A stretch of DNA of 64,000 nucleotides from Isoetes taiwanensis (taxonomy: Eukaryota > Streptophyta > Lycopodiopsida > Isoetales > Isoetaceae): positions 2,358,001 to 2,422,000 of the forward strand of contig JAJEKV010000064.1 in NCBI GenBank assembly GCA_021234155.1, given 5' to 3'. Shown here piece after piece: positions 36,075 to 47,012 of this stretch. The first letter of the stretch is position 1. Each line of letters starts with the position of its first letter. Below the pieces are notes generated by a model. It searched no databases. It was given only the letters and a program-made list of their open reading frames with translations, and had not been told where the DNA came from. The position numbers and the translations under genes are program-made.

Positions 36075-37370
36075 ATGTCTTCCTCAGTTGTTATTTCTTC
36101 TGTCAATTCTACTTCCATGGCACTAGGATATCCTTCTATTGCTTTCTTTTCTGTTTCTGCCTCCCCTATGCAATCTGGTGCTTCTCCGCCTCTCAATGCT
36201 TCCTCCTCTGCTGCAACTGTGGGTCCTTGTTCTCCTGTACATCCCAGTCCTCATGCTTCCCATTTTTCATCTACCTCTATTGGATTTTTGCCTTCTACTA
36301 CTTCCTCTTTTGCGGGTCTTTTGCCTGCTCCCGCTCCTTGGACCTCTAGTGATACAATTGCTCGTGTGTCACATGCATGCTTTAGTGATTGGATAAAGCG
36401 TGATATGACATCTGGTATACGCTCTTCTCGTGTTACGTCTACTGTGAATATTATGATGGAGAATAATAAGAAGGAAGCGTCTGCATATCTGAAGGAGTTA
36501 CAGGCTGCAGAAGATAAGTTAGACTTTCAACTCCCTTCAGAGAGTGTCTTTTACGACACTAATGAGTGCGCTAATGCTTTCACACAGGCGGGGCTTCCTA
36601 TAGTTGAGATTGATCACGGGGTACATTTACAGTGTATTAAGGATGGGCTTTTGGTTGAAGCAACATCTACAAAGATTGGGTTTATCCCAACATGAGCCTC
36701 TGAAGGTACTTGATAAGCAAAACAATTATTTTCTGATCATGTTTGGGTCTCCCATAGCGGTTGATAAGCTGGTGGAGCAGGGGGTAGATCCTTTATGGGG
36801 GCACTATCTTTTGTATCAGATAGACACTCCTGGCTTTTTGCCTAGCAAAATAGTGCACTTCGGATGCCATGCTGGTTTGCCTTGGAAAATTTTTCTATTG
36901 AGTTGCAAGTTCCAGAGTCCATGATGGCTATTGCTAGTGGCTTTGGTCTCCATCTTGCTCATTCTATTGTGAATGGTTATCGTATTTGTGTCTCTCTTCC
37001 AGCTGACGCATCTCTCCCAAAATTTGTTGTGGTCAAAAGTGGTCCACTGCTCTTCAAATATGGTTTGTCGTCACTTAATGGTCTTGAGCTTGCAGATATG
37101 TTCCCTGATGCTGAGGCATTCTCTAGTTTTCGCATTAGAAGAATACCTCCCTTTGCTCCTGCAGCATTTGCAGCCTATGGCCAAGTGTCTCCATCTTCCT
37201 CTGGTCACTCTCCGGTCTTGGCAGCTTTGGGTTCTAGCCAGCCTGCTCCTGCTCCTGTTTCTATTCCTGCCCATGTTCCTCTCTCTCCTCCCTCCTCCTC
37301 TGCGTCCCAAGCTGCTCTTTCTGATGAGCAATGTGAGAGATTTGCAGTCATTGCTCACAAACAGAAATGA
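36075..37370 (+). pseudogene. LINE G ORF1: gag-like protein
   Basis: A Ser/Pro-rich N-terminus starts at 36075. A DUF4283-like domain follows, in frames broken near 36690 and 36920: NNYFLIMFGSPIAVDKLVEQ, PWKIFLLSCKFQSP and GYRICVSLPADASLPKF. The tail is Pro/Ser-rich (PAPVSIPAHVPLSPPSSS). No zinc knuckle is visible. At least two frameshifts make it non-functional. Confidence 0.6.
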
Positions 37371-37603
37371 CTGGAGGCATCTCGAGGTGAGTGGTCCATC
37401 CCTCATATGAAGAGAGTTGTCCGTTGAAGAAACACTATTGCACCACAATCTCTTCCTGTTGAGTGTGCTACTCCAATTGAACCAGCAGTGGCTACCGTTA
37501 TTATTACATCATCTGGACTGACCTGGGCTGATCAGGTGGAAGCATCATCTGCTAATAGTGACTTCATGGATTTGGAACACCAGCCTTTAGACCCGCCTGC
37601 ATT

Positions 37604-40600
37604 ATGAAGCTGGTTTCCGGGAATGTTCGGGGTGTTGCTTCTTCCCCAACTAAAAGGAGCAGACTTTCCATGGCTCTTGCTAGGTTGAATTTAGATTTCT
37701 ATTGTCTACAAGAGCAGAAGTGCAAAAAGAAGGATGTGCAAAAGGTAGCCTCTGTGGTAGGTAGGCAATATAACGACTTGGTGGCTGCAGCAGACTCGGC
37801 AAAAAGGGGGGAGGGGGTCCTTACAGCATGGAGACATGATGTAGCAGTCACATTCACTTATGCTGACAGATTTGGTTGCTGGATCATTATCAAGTGGTTT
37901 GATAAGGGACAAGAGTGGGGACTAGCGAATGTACATGTGCACAATAGACCTCATCAGAGAGGTGCACCCTGAGCTGCTTTGAGATCCAAACTAGTTCGAC
38001 TGGGGGCTCATGTTGCATGGTTATTGGGTGACTTCAATGTGGTGGAGTTGGAAGTTGATCGGTGCGACAGAGGATCAGAAATCATCTAAGGCTTTGAACG
38101 TGAGTAGCGGCAGCGCTTGATGCATGACTGTGGTTTGGTAGAGGTGGATGGTGATGGAACCTTCACTTGGTGCAATGGCTAGCTTGGAGCTGGTAGAGCA
38201 TATGCACGTCATGACAGAAGATAGTATAATGCGTTGGCAGCTACATATCTACATAATTTCTCCTGCCAAAACATGCTTGACAGCTCTATTTCAGATCACA
38301 ATCCGCAGTATTTCTCTTGTTCTCAGGATGGGGCGCATAGCAGGACCAAGACTTATTTCAAGTTTTTAAACACTTCATACTTGAAGGATGAGGAGTTTAA
38401 GAATGGATGCAAGCAAGCCTGGTCCTCTGCATTTGTGAGAAGGAAAGGAATGGCTGGGATTGTCGATGCTTTGGCTGCCGTGAAGTCCTTTGCTAAGAAT
38501 TGGGGTCGTCAGCGTGTTGCTGCTAATCGAGGAATTTTGATTGCTCTGTACTAACAATTAGTGGCTTGTAGGTCTGTTGTACCATCACATGCCCAGCAGG
38601 AGAAGCAGATTCTGGCCAGCATTAGACAGATGGAAGCTGAGCAAGTTCATCACGCTCGAGTTAAAGCGGGCCTGCAATGGTTCAACGAGGGTGATCGCTG
38701 CACAGGCTTCTTTTTTAGAGCTGCAAAAATTTGGAGACAAGTTTCTGCGATGGTGTCTCTCCAAATTTAAGATGGGCCTCTTATCTCTGATCCTGAGCAA
38801 CTTAAGTTCTTTCGGCATGGCCACTTTTCTTCCTTCTTTGCTTCTCGTCGCCTTCCCTTCCAATCAGATTTTCAGGAGGCATTACTTGCAAAGATACATC
38901 CTACTATATCTGAGATGCAAAGAGCTACTCTAGAAGCAGAGATTACGGTAAATGATTTAGCAGATGCTACCTTTCGTTTGAAGAAAGGAAAGTGTCCTGG
39001 AATTGATGGTATTTCTATGAGTTCTTTCAAGAGTTATGGGATTGGGTTGGTGGTGATGTGCACGACGCGTTTCAGGATTTCAAGAGGCAAAGGCGTCTAG
39101 GTAAAATTCTTAACTCGGGATGCATTTCTCTTATTCTCAAGTATAAGGAACCTTCATCAATTTTGGACTGGCGCCCTATCACCTTGCTATCTTCTGTGTA
39201 CAAGATTTTTGCCAAAGCTTATGCACAAAAGCTTTGGGATATTCTTGCTGATTCCATATCCTCTACAAAGTCAAGATTTCTGCCACCATGATACATATTA
39301 AACAATGTAGCTGCTGCCTATGAAGGTATTTACTGGGCTTGACTTCAGGGCCATGAAATTGTATATTTGAAGCTGGACTTTGCAAAAGCTATGATAGTGT
39401 CGACTGGGCCTTCTTAGAGAAATGTCTCTTACGTTTTGGTATTGGTGCACAATTCACAGCTGATGTCATGAGGCTTCATTATTTTGCTCGTTCTTCTATT
39501 CTCTTATAAGGGGAACCCTCAACATTCTTTCAGGTGGGTCGTGGCATCCGTCAGGGCTGTCCATTAGCTCCATTGTTATTTACAGTTGTGGCAGAGGTCC
39601 TTGCCCAGGTCTTCTCTCTTGCCACTCAGGAGGGAATCTTGCATGGACTTCCTATGAACAATGGGTCGCAGGAGATCTGTAATCAATATGCGGATGACAC
39701 TTTCCTTTTTCTGAGGGCAGATGAGCAAAAATTGTAGAATGCCATTTCCTTGTTAGATTTCTTTTCTCTAGCATCTGGTATTTTTGTGGGTTGGCAGAAG
39801 TGCACAACACTATGGGGATTGGACTCTCCAGTTCCACCATGCGTAACTGCCTATCCATGGAAGATCCTTCCCCATGGTAAAGCAACTAAACTTCTTGGTA
39901 TTCCTATCTCATCAGGAGATGCTTGGGAGGCAGTGATTAAGGGCTTAGAAAAGCACCTTTTCTGGTGGTCCACAGCTAAGCTTTCCATGGCGGGACGAAT
40001 CGTTGTAGCTAAGTCAGTTTTAAGTAGCACCCACGTGTATATGGATTCGTTCATGTTGGCTCCACAGTCAAAAGTACAACTTATCGTCAGGGTTGTCAGG
40101 AACTTCATCTGGGGAGGAACAGAGGAGGGTGCTGCTGTCAAAGTCAGTTGGGAAAAGTGCATGTTGCCAAAGCATTTTGGCGGCCTTGGGATAAACAATT
40201 TTCTTTTGCAGAGCAAGGTGATGATTTATAAGTTTATTTGAAGAATTTTAAATAATGTGGATGAGTCCTCGGGTTCCCCTCTTGTTTATTAGTCTTTGCA
40301 AATGTGCATTTCTTTTGGGTCTCCATCTATTAGGCCACTTTTATCCTGGACTATGTTTTACCCACTGACCGCATACCCTAATGCGTCCCCATTTCTTAGA
40401 GGATTGCTAGTTGCCTGGGAGACTGTACAATCTCTGTTTCATTTTTACCATCTTGCGCATACTAGCACTACTGCAAGTTGTTGGTGGATTCCATTGGACG
40501 GTGATCCTCTGGTATCTTCAATCCACCCATTGACGCAGCGTCGGTGGAGGTCAGCAGATATGTCTATGATATCTGATTGGTATAATAATCAAAGGCAGTT

Positions 40601-41347
40601 GCTGACGTGGGAAAAGTTTAGAGCTAAGTTCCTCCTTTTAAGGTGGGATCGGGTTATTTGGCAGAAGGTATCTTCAATTCTTCCTCCAGTAGCACAAGTG
40701 GATGACCCCCAGCCTTGGGTAGTTCATGAGCGTGTCAAAGCAGATAAGTTGGTGAATTCCATGTACAAGGTCTTGCTTGCTGCGGGCGTCTTGCCTCCTT
40801 CATCCAAGTGGCCTTTGGTCATTCCTAGGGATCGACAGAAAGCAGTATGGAAATGGGTATGGGATAAACTACTCCATCCCAAAGTGTCTGTTTTATGGGT
40901 GGCACGTCATTCATCGTTGTCTGTGTGTTAATATTATGGTGCACAGATTTCGTCCAGAGATATCTGCACTTTGTCCCTTATGTGCACAGAGGGACGAGAC
41001 AATTGAGCATTGCTTCTTCCTGTGTAGACATGTTCAGACATGCTTGGTTGTGGCTTCAAGGCCTCTTTCGCTGCAATTTGAATAGCCAGCAAGTGTTATT
41101 AGCAGTCTATCCAAGTAGTTGGGATAATTTGGCAAAAAGGGCATTTCATTTGGCTTCTACATGGATTATTTGGTCCATTTGGAAAAGAAAGAATCTTCTC
41201 ATATTCAAAGGTCTTGCCTGTTCAGATGCACAGATCCTTCTTGATGCCCAACAACGAATTGTCAAAGCATTCAGGTGCTCATCAATTGCTAATGAGGTGA
41301 AGAGCCGTATTTTGGAGCACTATTTTCAGATTCACACTTACTTATGA
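37604..41347 (+). pseudogene. LINE G ORF2: endonuclease, reverse transcriptase, zf-RVT
   Basis: The endonuclease begins MKLVSGNVRGVASSPTKRSR, keeps the catalytic Glu in YCLQEQKC, LLGDFNVVE near 38020 and SISDHNPQ near 38290. The reverse transcriptase shows KGKCPGIDGI, DWRPITLLSSVYKIFAK, RGIRQGCPLAPLLF and YADDTFLF (39690). The zf-RVT zinc motif reads CPLCAQRDETIEHCFFLC near 40980. Frames change repeatedly between 37970 and 40970, with stops, so it is inactive. The frame ends at 41347. Confidence 0.8.
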
Positions 41348-41779
41348 GATTTTGCTTGCTTTTCATATTGTTTAGGTCTTGTATTTGAGTGGGGTGGTTT
41401 TGCTCTGGTGAACATTCTCTCCACTGAGTTTTTAGTCCCAGGATTAGAAAAAATCAAGAGACATATGTATTTCCTCTTTGTATGGTACCGGTCATTTGCT
41501 TCCTCGCGCAGGCGCTCCAGGCAATACCCCGAGAACATTGGCGACCGTTTCTCATTATGATTTTCCTCAAAAACCCAAAAGAGGGGGGATTTTATCCCGA
41601 TGAGAAGCGGTTGCCACTTTTCTCACATTTTCCTTGCCCTATCATGATATTATTGTCATTTCTCTTTGTATGGGGTAGTTCGATATTGTGCCTACGGTTG
41701 GCTACCCCACTCTCTTGCAAAATTATAAACCCAATGTATATTGCTGCTGTGATGAATGAAAAGCCTATCTATTCGATCA

Positions 41780-42256
41780 GTGTTTTGGTGTGCGTATATC
41801 GTGAATCCTCATCACGAGAATGGCTTTTTTATTGAATGCTCCATATAAATAGAATTCAACAGTGGAATAATCAAGTTGAGCTGGTTATAAAAAATTAAGC
41901 CAAATATCTTCTGGAGACCTTGGAACTAGATAATCATCGAGGGTATTGAGAGATAAGAAGAATAGCCACAAAAAGAACTCAAAATCAGAGATTCATCAAT
42001 TGGAATATAAACCTTGCCCTCTTGGGTTTTCTTGAAGATAAAAAAACTGACTAAAGATTCCACAAAAGGGGATAAAATCAGATCTTGAAATTCGTCCACG
42101 AGTACAACGGACACTAAAGCATGGCATGCTTGAAACACCAACTCCATGAAGTCCAGCTTGACCTTCATGTTGTTAGGGAAAATCATGACCCTAGAAAAGA
42201 AATAAAAGGTCTTTATGAAAAAATAGTTTGGTGCATTTACAAATCATCTCGATTCC
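41780..42256. other. Spacer, nothing recognised
   Basis: Short frames only. It may include the remaining 3' untranslated sequence of LINE G. Confidence 0.4.
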
Positions 42257-43275
42257 AAAATAGAATAGAATAGAATAGAATATGATTTTATCGTCCACGG
42301 AGACCAACTGGCCTATGGGACCCAAGTACAAAGAGAGAGCAGCGCCGGTATGGGGAAAAAAAACCTTAGCAATAAGGAGGATTTGCGACATCTTTGCACG
42401 TTATATACATAATCACAAGTACATTTGAGGTTAATGTCCGGACGGAGGGCATAACCGAGTTAAGGTGATCCATTACCTCCCGGAGGTCTGATCCCAACAA
42501 GCCCTCACGAGGCCGTAGGCTCTCGGTTAGCTCATGCAAGGGCGATGGGGCACAACTAACCGAGCATACCGAGGCAGGATATCTTTGGTACGGACAGGCT
42601 GAAGGGGCGTGACTTTCATCCTCAATGGCGCCACGTTGACAACACGACAGACTCTGTCCTCACGCGGCTCCGAATCCATCTCCCCTGTCTCAATGCGGAG
42701 GTGGTGTGCACCCGTCGCGAATGGAAGCAATCACCCTGCGGCTTTTCATGGGTAGATGGATGGGCGGCAGTAGTGGTGTGGGCCCCTCGTGAGCATGGGA
42801 TTAACTGGCTGTCGATAATTTGCCACCTTGACATGTGATAGGGCCTCTGCATCCCAAAGCTTGGCCATGAAGCAAGCATCCAAATCTTGCTTCAAAGGCG
42901 TAGCGTTCCTTCGGTGTATGCTTTGGTCCACATCTGTGTGCCTCGCACATTCCATAGCGAGAACTTTGGGCTTGCTTGTCTTTCCAAAGAAGGCTTTGAG
43001 TCATTGCGGGCCCATCGCCCTTTGCCAAAGCAAGGTTGGGCGGTCGGGCTTCATCTATAGCCACCACCTTACGGAAGTAAATAAGGTGGCGTTCGGTAGC
43101 GACCCTCTGTAATGGAAAGAAGCCCTGTCTCTGGAGCAAGATCGATATGGGACCGTGGATTTCACTCCCGGTGCGGGGCCAAGAAGGCCTTACGTACTGC
43201 TCTAGATCGTTCAAGTGGTGAGGGATATCACTGGCCCCCACACTTCTGCCCCATAGAGGAGGACCGGTTCAGACT
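42257..43275 (-). mobile_element. LINE H: old 3' fragment of the (TC)n LINE family
   Basis: Minus-strand pieces read VLLYGAEVWGP (about 43270), as in LINEs B, D and E, and later HHLRIETGEMDSEPREDRVC (about 42680), which parallels HHLGVEIGRWGTIPRHLRCC. The 3' end has an (ATTCT)4-like tail at 42260-42280 and the two-stem element. It is much more decayed and GC-rich than the other copies. No (TC)n tract flanks it. Confidence 0.6.
42293..42321 (-). promoter_or_regulatory. Two-stem 3'-end RNA element, copy H
   Basis: In sense, GTCC-CAT-AGGCCA-GT-TGGTCT-CCGT-GGAC. The outer stem GTCC/GGAC is perfect and the inner stem AGGCCA/TGGTCT has one G-U pair. It has kept pairing although the copy is old. 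Confidence 0.6.
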
Positions 43276-43739
43276 CGACTTCAAAATGAATATTTGATCT
43301 AGGAAATCAGACTCTAGAAAAAATGAACTCATTAAAGTCATCGTTAGAGCCGTACCAAGGGGCCCAGACAATCATTAACAACCAAACACATGACCATAAA
43401 TACCAAAGGATCATCCAAAAAATCCAACACATTGGACAAGACTGCAAGAAGAATAAGAAAAAATAAGTTGTCTCTATCGTGGGTCGTGGAAGAACATCTG
43501 CCTAGCTAGGTAAAAACATTTGCAAACTAGTGCGTGAAAGAACATCCATCCATAAGAAATCTACTACAAAGAAAGGGTCAAGGATAACATCTGCCTAGCT
43601 AGAAATAATCATCTGCAAACTAGTGGAGAAGAACGCCCGCTCATAAAACATTAATTTCCCTGCTCTAAAAGTTTAGTCATATTTTTCTTATATCAGTGCC
43701 GTATGTGCTAACTCCAATTTTTTTTTTTTTACTATAAGT
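43276..43739. other. Spacer, nothing recognised
   Basis: AT-rich. Contains a loosely repeated phrase (gaagaacatctgcctagctagg...gcaaactagtg, at about 43490 and 43575), a diverged direct repeat of about 70 bp. Confidence 0.4.
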
Positions 43740-43897
43740 TCTTATTGAGAGAAGATATCTGGCTAGCCTATGGTAAAATGTCAATTGGTTTTACTCAGAA
43801 GTTTCCAAATGTTGATCCGTCGGCATGCCAATTGCTTCAAAAGTTATTTGCTTTTGATCCAAAACATATGACTACTAATGAGCAAGTCATTCTATGA
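43740..43897 (+). pseudogene. Relic exon of a MAP kinase C-terminal lobe
   Basis: The plus strand reads MSIGFTQKFPNVDPSACQ, then LLQKLFAFDPKHMTTNEQVI, then a stop. Plant TDY-type MAP kinases have the pattern F.QKFPN.DP.A..LL..LLAFDPKDRPTAE.A, and the match is clear apart from the Asp-Arg-Pro region, which is changed. Nothing else of a kinase is found nearby, so this is an isolated fragment. Confidence 0.65.
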
Positions 43898-44195
43898 CAC
43901 CAACATATAGTAGGAGTTATGTCTGAAATCACTTATCACATTTTTGTCTCCACAGTTTGAGCGTTCCCCACAGTTTGAACATAATTGGCCACTTACGATA
44001 GAATAATGCAAGGCAATAAGAAAATACTTGTCCTTGAGGAAAGGGTGAATGCTGCTTTTTGTGCTATTTTGGTGATTGTGTGGCAATGTAGGTTTGGTGT
44101 CTGAATAGTCACAGAATTTCATTTAAAAAAATAGAGGCAGTACAGACATTGTGATTGATAGTTTGGGACATTGCATTTCTTTTGTCCATGTGTAG

Positions 44196-44426
44196 ATGCT
44201 TCGAATTTGTGGGCAGAGTAGGTGCAAGGAATGTAAGGAAATAATAGGTTATGATTTATGCGGGGAACGTTATAAGAGTGGATTTGGGATCCCAGGACAC
44301 TTTAACCAACAACATACACGAGAGCATGTAACGTCAGAGACCAAATCAGATAGTAACCAAGATGGTTTCTCTATTATTAAAAGAGCTAGTCCTGTTAGTG
44401 ATACTTTTGCTAATCAAGATGGTTGA
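44196..44426 (+). CDS. Unrecognised small ORF with Cys/His cluster
   Basis: This 76-codon frame contains CGQSRCKECKEIIGYDLC and then GHFNQQHTREH, an arrangement that could bind zinc like a degenerate C2H2 or BED finger. The following sequence (to about 44800) gives scattered Gln-rich pieces on the plus strand (LQELQQ, LQAQVDHLQRD), as in transposon gag or coiled-coil regions. It is probably a fragment of a mobile element. Confidence that it is expressed is low. Confidence 0.25.
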   Translation: MLRICGQSRCKECKEIIGYDLCGERYKSGFGIPGHFNQQHTREHVTSETKSDSNQDGFSIIKRASPVSDTFANQDG

Positions 44427-45153
44427 TTGGGAATGGCTATGCTTTTGAATCTGATCCAAGAAACTCCAAGAAAGAGGGAAAGGAAGAAAGGTTCAACAGG
44501 TCGCATGGGCTGGATTTAGGTTCAAAAGAAAATTCAAAAATTCAGTTAGACCCTGTTAGTTAGCACTATTATTTAGGACTAAAAATGGCGTCATTTATGC
44601 TACCGTAGCTTGCGAGGACCCTGTTACAAGAACTTCAGCAATAACAATCGACTCTCCAAGAACCTTGGGCATCTATGACGCAATAATTGTCCTTGCAAGC
44701 ACAAGTAGATCACCTTCAACGGGACATTTAGAAACAAACAACTCGACCTACTCCTATTCTTGAGCGAGATTCGAACCGCCATTATTACGAGTTTGTTGTA
44801 TCCATAGATGATCGATTTAGGTAGATTCAAGCATAACTCTCTCTGTTGGGGTCATGATTCTAAAGGATGTGTTCCAAATGGTGGAAGAAGTTGCATATCA
44901 AGAAATGAATTTTGTGCTTATTGCCGATCAACATGGCTAAGATGTCGCTTTGCAATTCATTGAGTTTCATTGAAGAGTCAAAATGCCTATATCAAGCCAA
45001 AAATTTGCTCATGAAAAGCGTTTGCTTCGCCAACCCCAATCGACTTACGTAGCACGTCTTCCTTTCCTCCTCTGCTTCGTTCCAATACTTCTACTCTTTG
45101 GTGTTTTGATTTGTATGAACAAACATCTGACGTGACACATTTATGGAAGGTGT

Positions 45154-45203
45154 AATTTCGACGAGCTCGAAATTTCACCTGAAATTTCGAGCTCGCCGAA
45201 ATT
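45154..45203 (+). repeat. Long perfect-arm hairpin
   Basis: Arms of 23 nt (45154-45176 and 45181-45203) pair at 22 of 23 positions around the 4-base loop ACCT. Each arm itself contains CGAGCTCG and AAATTT palindromes. No ORF or known RNA overlaps it. Confidence 0.75.
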
Positions 45204-45675
45204 CACTGACGGAAAAAAATGGGACACTGAAATTTTGTCTTTTTCTTACTTTTTCGGCATTTATTCGACGGGAATGTTGGCAGCGCCGGTTAGAAGGGGA
45301 CCGGGGGGGTGACAGAGGCAGGGGACATCAGGGGGCGTAGTCGATTTGAATCGACTGTGTTTTTCTTCTTGAAAAAACCTGCTGTTTGGCCCTGTAATTT
45401 TAGGGTCCTTTTTTTTCGGATACGACCTGACCAACTATTTGGGCCACGTAGATAGCCACATGGCTGTATTTTAAAAGAGTTCTATCTCTTCCAAATGACA
45501 TATAATGCCCATGTTCTAACTCTATCAAAGACTCTCCCTTCTGGCTATTGTGAATGTTTTTTGGAGCCATGTGACACCTCAGCGTTGAATGTTATCTTTT
45601 GGGGATATGGCAAAATCCATTTAAGCTGCATTTCATCCAACTTTTGAATGTGGTTCCTCCTTTTCCCTATAAGCT

Positions 45676-47012
45676 ATGGCTGTATCATGGGGAGCTGGCA
45701 TTTGCAAAAGCATTGCCGGACTACCTCCTCTGCCTAGAAATCTTACCAGGGTTCCACAAGATATACAAACTGGTAAATGCTGGCATTTTGCAAAACAACT
45801 AGATTTTTCTCGTTTTTGCGTTCCTGCTAAGAATTCGTGGCTTTCAACCAATAAGGTAGTTACATTGCAAAGACATTACAAGGTTCATCTATCTTCACAA
45901 CTCAGAATACGTGCACAAGCAGTGCAAACTGCTGTTGATTCTACCCAAGAGCAGAAAGTGAGTGAAATGTCAAGGTTTTCTGCAATCTAACTATACATAG
46001 CCATTTTACTGTGTTGACATTTCTGTTAATTTTTCCCGCAGCTTGTTGAGGAAGTAAAACATCGGCTTGGAAAGGAATTTGCTGACCTTCCTTTAGGAAG
46101 GAATGGACGAGATGATGAAAAACTTATTTTATGGTTCTTGAAGGACAGGAAATTTGATGTCGATGCGACAACAGGGAAGCTCTCCAAATTTCTTGTATCC
46201 TGCTTCTTTCTAGGTTTACTTCCCTTTCCTCTTGGCAAGTGTACCTTAACAGCAAACAATATTAGACGTGGCATCGGGACTTTGGAGTGGAACAAATTAC
46301 AGAGGAATCTATAAAGAACATATCAAGGACAGGCAAGGCATATCTGCACACAAGCCCTGATATTCATGGCAGGCCCGTGGTTGTTGTGGTTGCGGCTAAG
46401 CACTTTCCTGTGGTAAGTTTTTGAATCTAGGGGTTTTTATTTCTTATCCGGAATGGAGCTAGCCTTTTAATAAGAAGCTCTGACAGGAGAAAGAAGTCGT
46501 TGATAGCCAAAAGCTGTGCGTTTACTTGGTTGAGAAAGCACTTCAGGAACTTCCCCCTGGAGAAGAGAAGATCCTTGGAATTTTTGATCTGAGAGGTTTC
46601 ACCGTTAGCAATGGAGATTTTGGGTTTGTCAAATTTCTGGTAAACTCTACGTATTTAGTGTTTGATACTTGACTGATTATGTTGCCAGGTTTTATTCTTG
46701 GGATTGTTCTGCAGATTGACATGTTTTTCAATTATTACCCAAAGAGGCTGGGTCAAGTTTTGTTTGTGGATGCCCCTCCCATTTTTCAGCCAGGATGGAA
46801 CATGGTGAAACCATTATTGAGGTCCTATGCAAGTCTTGTAAGTTTGTCTTTTTAATGTGCATCCTTCGATTTTTGTTCTAAAAATTCAGCTTCAAATTAA
46901 AAGAAGTGACCTATTGCCAATCCAGGTTCGGTTTTGCTCAGCATCAACTGTCCGTGAAGAGTACTTCACCTCAGAGACAGTTCCTGCAGATTTTAGAGAT
47001 CCAAAAAACTAG
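45676..47012 (+). CDS. Sec14-like CRAL-TRIO domain protein, probably plastid-targeted
   Basis: Six exons: 45676-45957, 46042-46194, 46266-46412, 46487-46639, 46715-46837, 46926-47012. All introns are GT-AG, 71-88 bp, and phase 0; the product is 314 residues. Residues 1-90 are Ser/Arg-rich and poor in acids, like a transit peptide. A CRAL-TRIO-N-like segment ([32 protein letters not shown]) leads to the lipid-binding domain: [60 protein letters not shown], and end motif [10 protein letters not shown]. The family moves phosphatidylinositol or other lipids between membranes. It resembles single-domain Sec14-like proteins of plants (as recalled, Arabidopsis AT5G63060). No lesion is visible. This is the only clearly intact host gene here. 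Confidence 0.9.

Larger units (their letters stand above)
36075..41780 (+). mobile_element. LINE G: plant L1-type retrotransposon, decayed
   Basis: It has a gag-like ORF1 and an ORF2 with endonuclease, reverse transcriptase and zf-RVT. The 5' leader starts before 36075 and the 3' untranslated part probably extends to near 41780, but no clear poly(A) or target-site duplication marks the ends. It is related to LINE A in plan but not to the (TC)n family: there is no microsatellite and no two-stem element. Confidence 0.75.

Noticed and set aside
42400-42600. A possible tRNA or SINE in the GC-rich stretch
   Set aside because: No A and B box pair is present. The sequence reads as the decayed C-terminal part of LINE H.
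42801-43241. A 146-codon minus-strand frame in a GC-rich patch
   Set aside because: The family signal of LINE H lies in other frames on both sides. This open frame shows no motif and is best explained by decay and base composition.
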